Assembly: GCF_964019385.1 (NCBI RefSeq)
Contig: NC_088644.1
Coordinates: 38,131,125-38,195,124 of the forward strand
Source of the DNA: Sycon ciliatum
Lineage: Eukaryota; Porifera; Calcarea; Leucosolenida; Sycettidae
DNA length: 64,000 bases
Reading direction: 5' to 3'
A program made the translations under genes and the position numbers. Positions 11,724 through 21,421 of this stretch are shown one piece after another. The notes under the pieces are model-generated. The model saw nothing but the letters and a program-made list of their open reading frames with translations. It did no database searches and was not told where the DNA came from. Each line of letters begins with the position of its first letter. Position 1 is the first letter of the stretch.

Positions 11724-13640
11724 ATGGAGGACAGTACTGCGCTTGTTTCTGCCGTTTCCTCGGCCATGCAGGATCTGTTGGGCCCGCTGGAGGATCGGCT
11801 CAGCGCCCTTGAGGCTTCATTGCAGAGTCGCCGAACTGGTCCAGCGGACAGTTCAGCACCAACTCCGGGCACTTCACCCAGAATGTCTGGTGAGGCTGAC
11901 CCTACGGACTCTTCGAGTGGGCAGGTCCCATCGAACGAGGTTGTGGACGAGCCGAAGCGTGCTTCGGTGACTCCCGAGATTGCAGAATTTCTGGAGAAGG
12001 AATTTAGAGTTGGTCTGAAGACCAAGCACCGGAAGGAGATCCTGGACAGGTTTCCCCGGCCAAACACCGAGGTAGCTGTGACCCCGAAAATGGATTCGGA
12101 GCTGTTGGAGTTCCCTGGGCTGGCGTCCTCGTACAAAAAAGGCGCGGACACCAACTTGTTCTCAGTCCAGAGTAGCGTTTTGGAGTGCCTGGGCCCGCTA
12201 ACCGAACTGTGGATGGAGGCGCAGCGGGCCCTCGATGCTGATTCGGGTCTTGAACCGCAAGCTGTGCTGGAGCTGATACCAGTTGCACTGCGCCTTTTGG
12301 GCAATGCACACCATAAGCTGTCCTCGCAGCGCCGGCATGCTTTTCTGGAGCACCTGGATAAGGGTTTGACTGGCATGGCGGATGCCCCTTATTTGCAGGC
12401 TGGAACAGCTCTATTTGGGCCAGAGTTTTTGGCCCAAATGCAGGGCAAGGCTGACTCCCAGAAAGCTCTGGCTGATGGTTTGCGTCGCTACCATGATGCC
12501 CGTGGTGGCACTAAGCCTCGCTCCCACTCAGCTAGTACCTCAGCCGCAACGGGTGGTGGTCAGTTTTTTTCGGCGTTCCGGGACTGGTCAGTACGGCGGC
12601 AGCTCCCGGTATCAGCCCTACCGCAGCCCGTACACCAACACCCTCGCAGGCCGCAGTCCGTATCGCGGCGGCAGCTCTCACTCCTCTCGGATGTCCCGAG
12701 GCGGAGCCTACAGCCAGTCCAGCTCCCACCGGAAGGACAGTCGGTCCTAGAGACCTTCCTCCCGTCAGCTCTACGGAAAGTGGTGCCCGACGAGATTCTC
12801 CGCGCCGGGTCTTCATTGCCCTCCTGGCGGATGCCATTCGTGATATCAACAGAGGAGATGGCCATCCCACACAGGGGTCGGCTTCGCCATTTTTACGAAC
12901 GGTGGACGCTGCTGTCGTCCGATCCATGTGTCCTACAGTCAGTTCGTGGGGTCCACCTCGACCTCCTGAGTGTTCCAGTTCAGTCTACATGGCCTCATCC
13001 ACGCCGATTGACAGCGACGGAGACTGCGGCTGTGTCAGAGGAAGTCAGTTCCTTGGTGCAGAAGGAGGCGATTTACGCTCTCCCCAGCAACACTCCACCC
13101 GGTTGGGTCAGCTCCATCTTCGTGGTTCCGAAGGCTGGTGGGAAGCTGCGCCCAGTGGTCGACTTGCGAGCCCTGAACAGATATGTCCTGTATCATCATT
13201 TCAAGATGGAGGGCATCGACACCCTCCGGGACTTGCTCCAGCCTGGGGACTTCCTCACCCGGTTGGATCTGAAGGATGCGTATCTCACAGTGGCGATGAG
13301 GGCCAGCGATCGTCGTTTCCTTCGTTCCAGCTGGCAGGGAGTTCTGTACGAGTTCCGGTCACTCCCATTCGGCCTGTCGTCGGCTCCCTGGACATTCACC
13401 AAACTCCTCCATCCGGTGACACTTCGCCAATTCGGAATCCGAGTGATCATCTATTTGGACGACCTGCCCGTCCTGGCGCATTCGTTGCTGGCCGCTCGGG
13501 AAGCTACGGCATTGGTTGTGCACCTGCTCTGCAGCCTCGGTTTTGTAATCAACTTCAGTAAGTCATGCCTGGTCCCTTCTCAGGAGGCCACGTTTCTGGG
13601 TTTCCTGGTGTGTTCGACGACCATGACAATCCAGATCTGA
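11724..13640 (+). pseudogene. DIRS-like retrotransposon gag and reverse transcriptase
   Basis: One frame is open for 639 codons from ATG 11724 (or 661 from 11655), but it joins two proteins. The N-terminal half is gag-like. From RGRLRHFYERW onward it is a DIRS-type reverse transcriptase: GWVSSIFVVPK, LRPVVDLRALN, RLDLKDAYL, LPFGLSSAPWTF and the catalytic IYLDDLPVL. A Gly/Arg/Ser-rich gag tail continues in another frame (12382-12750), entered at a T-run near 12566. So gag and pol overlap, or the run has slipped. No tyrosine recombinase, expected in DIRS elements, is seen. The frame ends just after the RT core, and the RNase H region follows in shifted frames. Confidence 0.85.
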
Positions 13641-14344
13641 CAGGATCGCCGGGACCGTGCAAGCTTCTGCGGACCTGCCGCCAGCTACTTCAGGCGGATC
13701 GCACAACTGTCCGCGAGGTTGCCAGCGTGGTGGGCATGATGCCGTCAGCGTGGCCCGGAGTGTTACCAGCACATCTCCATTTCCGGGGCTTGCAAGACTG
13801 CAAGACTGCAAGACTTGAAGAATTCCGCTTGCCACGCAGCATTGGCATGGGAGTCTGCTCTGATTCTGAACTCTGCGTCCAAGGAGGATCTCCGCTGGTG
13901 GGTTCGTTTCCTGGACTCCTGGAACGGTCGTCCCGTGAATGTCGAGTGTCCAGTGCTGACGATTGCCTCGGATGCCTCAAGGGGGCGGCGGAGGTTGGGG
14001 CGCAGTCTGCGGGACGCAGACAACGGGTGGTCGTTGGTCTGCCGCGGAATCTCGGCTCCACATCAATGCTCTGGAGCTCCTGGCCGGGACATTTGCTGTC
14101 CAGTGCTTTGCCCGTCATGTCCAGAAGGGTCTTGTGTTGCTTCAGATGGACAATCAGTGTGCTGTCGCGTACGTGAACGCACTCGGAGCCAGCGGTTGAA
14201 TTTGCTAGCTGCGGACCTGTGGCACTGGTGCCTGGCCCGCCAAATCACCATTCGTGCCGAGTACATTCCCGGAGCGCTCAATGTCATAGCCGATTTCTGG
14301 TCTCGCAATCACAGTTCCTCAGAGTGGCATCTGCTTCCTCAGGC
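13641..14344 (+). pseudogene. DIRS-like RNase H region, frameshifted
   Basis: Continues the RT upstream through several frames: VREVASVVGMMPSAWP, then LRWWVRFLDSW, then LHINALELLAGTFAVQ and QMDNQCAVAYVNALG, then YIPGALNVIADFWSR. This order is typical of DIRS RNase H. At least three frame changes are needed, one at a GCAAGACT repeat around 13793-13815, so it is inactive as read. It ends abruptly near SEWHLLPQ. Confidence 0.75.
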
Positions 14345-14681
14345 CTCAACCTACACTCGGCAGGAGAAGGAGAAACGCCGGGCGTACGAGCAGCGTATCC
14401 GCGACGTGGAACATGCTTCATTTGTGCCAGCTGTGTTTGCCACAACAGGTGGAATGAGTCGCCACTGTACAGCTTTGTATAAGCGTATTGCGTGCCTGCT
14501 AGCAGAGAAGAGCAAGGAGCCGTACAGTGTGTTGGTGGCATGGGTCCGCTGCCGCCTAAGCTTTGCGCTCCTCCGGGCGAGTGTCATGTGTCTCCGTGGA
14601 TCCCGCAGCCTCAAGGTCTCCGTCGACTCTACCACCCCTGCTTCTCTTGTTGCTGCGGAGGCAGTGATTCCAGGGCACTAG
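14345..14681 (+). pseudogene. C-terminal tail of a second RT family, fused to the DIRS copy
   Basis: From EKEKRRAYEQRI through VRCRLSFALLRASVMCLRGS the sequence matches the tail seen in the minus-strand copy at 15128-16484 and in the fragment at 27620-27785. It is in frame with the RNase H upstream, so a DIRS body and another element's tail form one ORF (13815-14681). This could be template switching, a nested insertion or a genuine chimera. Confidence 0.65.
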
Positions 14682-14699
14682 CTCTTGCAGTGTGACTTG

Positions 14700-15100
14700 G
14701 CATTCGTGTGGTCTAACAGCGATTTTCATTTACACTTTTGTTATTAGTTTCCTTCACACCTTTTATCAGTCAATACGTATGATTTATAATGCAGTGGCAG
14801 TACCAGGCGTGGGCCATCCCCTGGATTATCAAAATGGGTGCTTTATCATTTTTCTGTTGTTTTTACACTTCTTCGTGCTTTGTAATAAAAGTCTCAGTGA
14901 CTTCTAGAATCCTGTATGGTCACGTGACAAAACTACACTGTACTACATTGTGTGTTTTGTGTTTTTTTGTGTTTTTTTCCATGCTGAGAACAGCCTCTTT
15001 TACGGGCAAAAGCAACGTAATGATGAGAAACCAGGGTATGATAGGAAGATAATATTAATAATAGTACACAGGTGTGGAAAATATGTCTCCGGAGTGGCGA
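14700..15100. other. Non-coding spacer between the opposed retroelement copies
   Basis: T-rich sequence with an AATAAA near 14884. It probably contains the 3' UTRs of the two converging retroelement copies. No gene seen. Confidence 0.4.
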
Positions 15101-15127
15101 GAGTTTTACACTAAAACACAACTGGTT

Positions 15128-16484
15128 TTAGATCCGGCTTTCAACCACCGCCAGCTCCCTGAGCTCGTTAGCTGGACGATGGTATGCCGACCGAGATCCA
15201 CGGACACACATGACAGCGGACCGGAGCAGCGCGAAAGACAGCCTGCAGCGCACATACGCAACATGGTGTGCACAGGGCATGCTGGAATCAGCCCTGGCAA
15301 GCAAGCCACAGAGGTGCTTAAGGAACCTTTCACATTCATGGGAGGCAACACCAGAAGTTGACAACCGTGACCAGCGGGCTGAATGTGCCACGATCCACAT
15401 TGAGGATTCGCTCTCCGTACTGCAGCTTCTTCTGGCGCTCGTGCTGAAGCAGTAGGGCATCCAGTGGCTGGGCCGAGTAGGACGCCACATCAGGATGGAA
15501 GACGCGTACGTCAAAGAAAGCATCCTGTGCTCGGTTCCAGAAGCCACGGGCACGGACATCAGCGCGTGCATCTTCGGCGGTGTTTGCGGATGCAGCAGTA
15601 AACACCTCTCCAGAGAGTGGGGCTAGCTGAGGCTCGATTGCCACTGCGTGGCAGACCTCCGTGAGTAGCTCCCCTACCATGTCACGGACTTCGTTATGGC
15701 GGATTGTAGGGAAGCCACCCCGGGGGCAACACATGGCATGAGCAGTGGAGAACAGAACTCCGCAGGCACACTTCGTGGGGACATCGAGGAGAGGCCAGTC
15801 ATACCGCAATGCAAGGCCGTCCCTGAACTCCTGCTTCGAGAGGTGGAAACCATGTTCCTTGAGAGGAAGAGCAGTGAGCCAGGAAGAGGGGCCTTTGCGG
15901 GACAGCTCATCCATACGACGGGCCAAGGGGCGGTCCGCAGCTTCTCAGAAAGCAGTGAAAGAGGTAGCTCTAGCTTTCTTGGAGGACTTGGCAGCAGATG
16001 CTCTCTCACGTCGGGCTAGCTGATTCACAAAGTTGCCGGAATGATGCTGCCACTCTCTGTCGTGCTGGTGGATGATCTCGTCAACCTGGCTGCTCGTGAT
16101 GACTTGGGAAGCCTGCAGTTGGGAGGTAGCAATTTCTTAGAAGTATGGCAGACCAATTCCACCGAGCCGGCAAGGTAGCCGTAGAAGAGAGAGGTCATCC
16201 GCCGTGAACGTGCGTTTCCCTGTCAGGGCCGGAAGGAAGTGCTCCGAGACCGCGTCATCCAGACGCTGCAGCTGTTCAGCTGAGAACTCCAGTGTACGAA
16301 GGAGATATGTCCATCGACCACGCAATCCGTGTGTGAGGGCGGCATACGCCGCATGAGGTTTCGTAGTGGCAATCTCGGACAGTCGCATAAGCTCCTGCTG
16401 CCAGTCTTGAACTTTCCCAGCTGTATAGCCAGCGATGAAATCCAGTGTCCCTATAGCGGTACCCAGGTAGCGTGCTCCATCCAT
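15128..16484 (-). pseudogene. 5'-truncated RT element with zinc-ribbon and nuclease-like end
   Basis: Reading on the minus strand from 16484, the copy starts abruptly inside the RT C-terminal region (RYLGTAIGTLDF, KPHAAYAALTHGL, RLPCRLGGIGLP). It continues in shifted frames with LALRYDWPLLDVP, a Cys/His cluster (CACGVLFSTAHAMCCPRGGF), RHNEVRDMVG, FFDVRVFHP and YVRCRLSFALLRSAVMC. The RHNE and FFDVRVF region looks like a PD-(D/E)XK-type nuclease, as in RLE-encoding retroelements; that is inference. Frameshifts split it into four pieces (16484-16137, 16009-15674, 15926-15336, 15571-15128). The 5' truncation is typical of target-primed retroposition. Confidence 0.75.
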
Positions 16485-16491
16485 GACTATA

Positions 16492-16541
16492 ATGTACTAT
16501 ATTGCACTACATTGTACTATATTGTACTATATTGTACTATA
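16492..16541. repeat. GTACTATATT-type decamer repeat, first block
   Basis: Repeats of TGTACTATAT with variants. A second block of the same words is at 17903-17950, about 1.4 kb away. Confidence 0.8.
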
Positions 16542-16544
16542 TGT

Positions 16545-16670
16545 ATAGATTATAGACCGGTTAGGAGGTCTATACAGGATATATAGACCGAGTAAAAGAC
16601 CGAGGTCCCCCGAGGTCTTTTACAAGGTCTATATATCCTGTATAGACCAAGTATGAGGTCTATAATCTAT
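16545..16670. repeat. Foldback element with arms of about 60 bp
   Basis: The left arm beginning ATAGATTATAGACC returns as complement at the right end (GGTCTATAATCTAT). GGTCTATACAGGATATATAG and GTAAAAGACC also pair, around a short GGTCCCCC loop. It forms a near-perfect cruciform. Confidence 0.85.
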
Positions 16671-16805
16671 TTATCGTGTTCTCCACGCAATAGTTTCTCT
16701 TCATATACGACATATCCTTGTAATTCTAGTATTATACTATAGCCTATACCGCATTGTACGGCATTGCAGGATCAAGGTCATTGTTTAAAGTAGGTTCAGC
16801 ATCGG

Positions 16806-16870
16806 TAGCACAGTGGCTGGGTGGTAAGGAAGAGTGACTGAGATTCACATGGTTGTGGGTACTAATCCCA
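16806..16870 (+). repeat. tRNA-like SINE fragment (weak)
   Basis: GTAGCACAGTGGCTGGGTGG resembles an A box and GGTTGTGGGTACTAATCCC a decayed B box. No tail is obvious. Tentative. Confidence 0.35.
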
Positions 16871-16924
16871 TCTTGTGTATTTCTGCTTTCTTCAAAAATT
16901 TCTTTTTCTAAGTCCAAGAAATTC

Positions 16925-17778
16925 TAAGGCCTCGGTCACACTACGGCAAAAATGCTGCGTCAGCGTCAGAATCATGAGCTTTTCCATGGCAACTGACGCA
17001 AACGCGGCAAGTTTGAGCGTCAGACGCTGCTGCGTCTGACGTGGGGAAATCGGCTGCGTTGCCGCTGATGGGAGTGACACTTTGCGGAAAAACAGTGTCT
17101 TTCAAGTAAAATTAGTTTCAAGACAGTTGCTTGAGTTGAGCAGTCATTCGACATTCGTCTGTTCAAGGTTTGTTTATTTTGCTCCCTTTTTTTTCGAGAG
17201 GAGTCCGTGGACCTACGAGGCCGAGGCTGCTCTGCTCCGAACCTGGCGGAAGAGCGAGGCGTTTTCTGAGAAGAAAATGATGTCGAGAAAGGACCAGTTG
17301 TTTGAGTGGGTCATCGGCCAACTGGAGCCTGTTGACTTGTGAGTGTTGTGTTGTCGTCAAGAGCCCCAAAAAGGACAACCAGCATGACGAAGTCAGGAGA
17401 AACACAGCTGCGATGCGGACTTTTCTTGCCTGATCCATGACACTACAACTGAAAATGGCTTCAAATTCGGAAAGAAACAACAACAATCGTGCACGCGTAC
17501 ACGTGGACCTTTCGTCTTCTTGTAATCAAAAATCAATGAAAAATTTGAAAATTTGTCCGACAATTTTTTGGTATAATAAGCAAAAGGCCGGTTTCCGTGG
17601 GAATCCGTGTCGCAATTGAGTTTCCCTCGTGATTTTGTGACGTAGACAAGTGCGTCAGGCCGCGGCAGTCATGGGCTGCAAAAAAAAAAAAACACTGTGT
17701 GACCCCGCATCTGCGTCAAGTGCTGTGGCTTGACGCTGCGTCCAGCTTCAAACTTGCCGTAGTGTGACCGAGGCCTTA
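16925..17778. mobile_element. TIR DNA transposon, ends TAAGGCCTCGGTCACACTAC
   Basis: The outer 25 bp are perfect inverted repeats. Internally GCGTCAG/CTGACGC words are inverted too. The interior has a short plus-strand frame (about 17190-17342) with SPWTYEAEAALLRTW and a basic stretch, resembling a Myb/SANT-like domain carried by Harbinger-type elements. The ends resemble the TIRs at 39613-40997, so both may be one family. No clean target duplication. Non-autonomous or decayed. Confidence 0.7.
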
Positions 17779-17789
17779 GGAGTCAAATA

Positions 17790-17870
17790 TAAGTAGTCAA
17801 ATATATTGTGTATTTGACTAAGCAGTCAAATACGCGATATATTTGACCGCTTAGGAAGTTAGGTATCAGG
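17790..17870. repeat. AT-rich inverted repeats next to the TIR element
   Basis: AGTCAAATATATTG and ATATATTTGACC, plus TATTTGACT and AGTCAAATA, can pair into stem-loops. Confidence 0.5.
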
Positions 17871-17902
17871 GAAATTAGTGGGGTCAAATACTAAGAAGGC
17901 GA

Positions 17903-17950
17903 TAATGTACTATATTGTACTATATTGTACTACATTGCACTACATTGTAG
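17903..17950. repeat. GTACTATATT-type decamer repeat, second block
   Basis: Same words as 16492-16541, in the same orientation. The two blocks bracket the foldback, SINE-like and TIR elements. Confidence 0.75.
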
Positions 17951-18189
17951 ATGCACGGTTCCGACCACAACTGATACTGTAAAGACTGGGAACCCGCGCT
18001 AAGGTTCCCTTGGTAATACCACTCTTGCATTGCAGGTGTTTTCGCACTTTTCACAACGGGCCGTTGACATAACCTAGAGTCAGGTAGTGCACACCTTTTC
18101 CTTATCTACCCTTCCATCACATAACCTCCCAACTATGGTGGGGACAGTGAGCTGCAGTGGGAGGAATATTCGTGACCAGTGTGTTGTAG

Positions 18190-18272
18190 ATGTGGTGCTC
18201 ACCCGGTAGCTTCGTTAGAGCGAGCGACATCGCTGGACATAAGCAAGGCTCCCCGATTCGAGTCCTGGCGAT
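18190..18272 (+). repeat. tRNA-derived SINE-like sequence
   Basis: CCCGGTAGCTTCGTTAGAGC is A-box-like and GATTCGAGTCC matches the B box at the expected spacing. The acceptor arms do not pair, so it is not a functional tRNA gene. Confidence 0.45.
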
Positions 18273-18440
18273 GGCAGTAAATGCTTTCAGACCTTTTCTC
18301 AAACTTTATCAGTTTTTATACCTTTGCCGGTTCCTTGCTGTGCATATTTGAGGAAAACAATGTGTTTGCCTGGTCAGGATGCACGCAGGTCGCAGAGAAA
18401 ACTAAATTATCTGTTGATGCGTCATGTTTGTCTCAACCAG

Positions 18441-19838
18441 AGAGAATTCAAGCAGCTGCTGAAGCAGAAAGGATTCCAAGTGGACCATTTCGATGTAGTG
18501 CGCTTCAGGTGGGTAGTGGCCGCTTGGCCGCATGGAATTCAGATAAAAAAAATATAACAAATAACTCTTTATGTTTCGCGTGAGACTCGGCTGAAGGCCT
18601 AGTTATCTGCATGCGTAGGAATGCTGCCACCCTAGAAGTAGGCCCCCTGCTCTAAGGATCAGACATGTATGTAACAAAGCAGTCTGCAACAGTCCATTTA
18701 GAAAAATATGATATCCTAGCTTTTGGCCATAAACGGGTCAAATTTTGAGTTTTCGTCTCAATTTTTTTGCCAGTCCCCCATGGAATGCTCTTCCAATTGT
18801 GTTTTTGAAGTCTTTCTCCAAAAAGCAAGCCATAACAAGAATAGGATTTCGGCCAGGTTTTTGCCCCAAAGCACTGAATTGGGTAAAAACCATGAAAATC
18901 CAAGCCGTTCACTCCACTTGCATAACAGTACATTTGCGGTTCGAACCCCAGTTGAGGTGCCTTTTTTGGACCTTTTTTCAAGTTTCGAATCGCGCGGCAC
19001 TGCACAGTGTACCACAAAATCGCCAAACACGGGAGCTCTCCAGAGCCAGCGCTCATCTTTTTCTGAATGGACTGTAGACTGATGCATTTCCAGGCTATGC
19101 CAGGTATTGCAGATTTCTGTATCTGATGGAGCATCAACCATTAGGGATTATAATCTCATTCATGTGTGCAGCCGGATTTGGGAAGTAAATCATCTTGCGA
19201 GCAAATCATCCGCGCTGAGAATAAGACAGCCCAGGCCAGCATGCTTCAGCCTTCTCCACTCAACTACCTGAACCCACGGTGAACAGACAGTCCATAAAAC
19301 GAAGTATGTCGAAGTACTTTTAAAGTAGTATACTCCTGTCTTTACTCTGACCTTTATAGAGACCAGTATGCTCGCGTGGAGGTCTTCTACGAGGAGCTGA
19401 ATTTTGAAAATATTGTCCAAAAGCCGGCTTACGAGGTAAGTTGCTGGCATGGCCCACCGGATTGAAATTGGTTTGTGTACTGAGAGCTATGTACCCATCT
19501 TATTGTCATTGTGGAGCTCTCAGTGGTGCTATTCAAGTACTAGTACCCATTTCCCCTTTCATAGACTTCTTTCAGCCTTTCCTCAGTGAATGATGTCAGT
19601 AAGCGGGTTGACCTCTAGGGATGGAACTCATGTCGAGCTGATTATTTCTGGTCTTTCCTGTGCTGAACAGCCGGAAAACCTGTTGGCTGACATGGGAGGC
19701 CAGCTTGGCTTGTGGCTGGGATTCTCAGTGCTGGCAATTCTCGAAATCATCGAGTATCTCATCTACATGCTGCTTGTTGCCTTGGGCAAGGTCAAGTTGC
19801 CAGACGAAGAAGACTATCTGAAAGCCAGGGATGATTAG
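18441..19838 (+). CDS. DEG/ENaC-type sodium channel, C-terminal three exons
   Basis: DEG/ENaC/ASIC channels are trimeric cation channels with two membrane spans. Exons 18441-18508, 19360-19435 and 19671-19838 join in phase (2, then 0) and end in TAG. The protein reads VEVFYEELNFENIVQKPAYE, then LADMGGQLGLWLGF SVLAILEIIEYL. The last part is transmembrane segment 2 with the G-x-S selectivity motif (GFS) and the pre-TM2 GGQLGLW block. The tail is short and charged, ending KARDD. The first exon's start is my choice of the acceptor after CTCAACCAG. The N-terminal span and the cysteine-rich ectodomain are missing, probably in the gap or lost. An intronic MITE lies at 18680-19081. Confidence 0.88.
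18680..19081. mobile_element. Inverted-repeat MITE in a DEG/ENaC intron
   Basis: Left end CAGTCTGCAACAGTCCATTT pairs with the right end (AATGGACTGTAGACTG) over about 27 bp with a small gap. Open frames cross it on both strands but resemble nothing known. Confidence 0.6.
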
Positions 19839-21421
19839 AATGCGCAGAGGGCATCAGTTTAACGCTGAACGGCTGCAGGCTTCCGTCAGTCGTTCTACTC
19901 GACCACAGGTTAAATTTTAATTTAATATTAAAAAATATAGTTCTAAGTGCAGTTCAACTTGACCACACAGAAAATGTCATGAGCACAGATTATTTCATGG
20001 AATTGTACATATCATTATGGCACCATGTCCACGCGCAGAATATATAACCTAGCCTAGACCTTCACAGGAGATCTATATAAACGGCTAGCCACAACATTCC
20101 AGGATCACTTACTATGTGGATTTAAACTCTAGCATTATCTTGGTTTAAATGTTGTACTTTTCTTATTGTTCGCGAACTCCAATGCAGCCACTTAGACAGT
20201 TACGCCTACGTAATTACACTTTGATTTATTCGCAGTGAAGAAGAGACTGTTATTGGTGTGTTGGAGTAAAGTTTCATAAATTTTGACGTTGATCATCACA
20301 AAATAGAAACAGCACATGTAATAGATCACTAAGCAAAGTCACACTCTACCGCACAAGGCTTTCACACTGCACTGGTCTACTCACTAGTGATAATACACTG
20401 GTGTCAATGTGAGATCATTCACATCAGCGGGAGCCTTTTTGTTTTAGCATACGCATACTTTTTTGCAAGTCGTCTGATTTTCGGCTGACAGCAATTGAAT
20501 CAGTCCAAGTTTGCTCATCGGAACCAGAACCAGTAAGTAGTACAACTGTATTTCCGACCAGTTAGCCACCGCCATGAGTTCCCTCAGGAACGGAGACAAA
20601 TAAAAAAAGTGTTTTGATATGTACAACGAATGGGCAGGGCCAAGGCTCCAAACAAAACATACATGTGCGACTGGTGCACACAAGTCGAGCAAGGCCCCAA
20701 TTACAAAAACTTCAAGTCAAGAATATGCTGTACAGAGCATGATTTACACTTCTGTCTATTCATAGTAAAGATATTTTTTAAAGTTCCCAGCTGAGCACCC
20801 CAAATTGCAAACCCAACAGAATCAACATAATTCGCCTGTTTATTGACCAAGTACAGGTAATACATAAAACAGCTGGCATTCATATTGACTATTCAAAAAA
20901 TAAATCCATAGAAATCCAAAGAAAGTCCAAATTCGGCATCGCTAGGCTCACTAACACCAGACAGCTGTCAGATTAACATTATGCATGACTACATTGAGTT
21001 CTTCATGCATCTCAAAGGGCAGAAAGCTGCCAGGGGTTTCAAGAGCACGACGTTCGAAAAAGACGTTGCTTCGGCAAGAGGATGGTGGCCCTGTGGCATC
21101 TACTCCGAACTTTCCGGCATCATAGATATTAGAATTTCGATGAACGCTCGGTAGCAGAAGACAAGTTGGTCCTGAGAATAGCCACGACAAAAAAACGACC
21201 ACACAACAGATGAACAATTGATAGGTTGTACGCTTACATCATCAGTTGAGACGCGGGGCACAGTGATGCCCTAGCTCAAAGTGAAACCGCTGACTCACCC
21301 TGTACTCATAACACCAATAAGCGGTTCTGCTGACTCACCGCCATCACCATCATTTGCATAACTTATAAAGGTTAGAAGATTTCATGCAACTCAATCGGCA
21401 GCAGAGCTCCAGGTCAGCTTG
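19839..21421. other. Convergent 3' intergenic region
   Basis: Holds the 3' UTRs of the DEG/ENaC gene (plus) and the phosphatase gene (minus). A minus-strand frame at 20951-21217 begins with a hydrophobic stretch, but it has no homology I recognise and lies in the presumed phosphatase 3' UTR. No gene called. Confidence 0.6.

Noticed and set aside
20951..21217. Minus-strand 88-codon frame with a hydrophobic start
   Set aside because: Lies in the expected 3' UTR of the phosphatase gene, with no recognisable homology.
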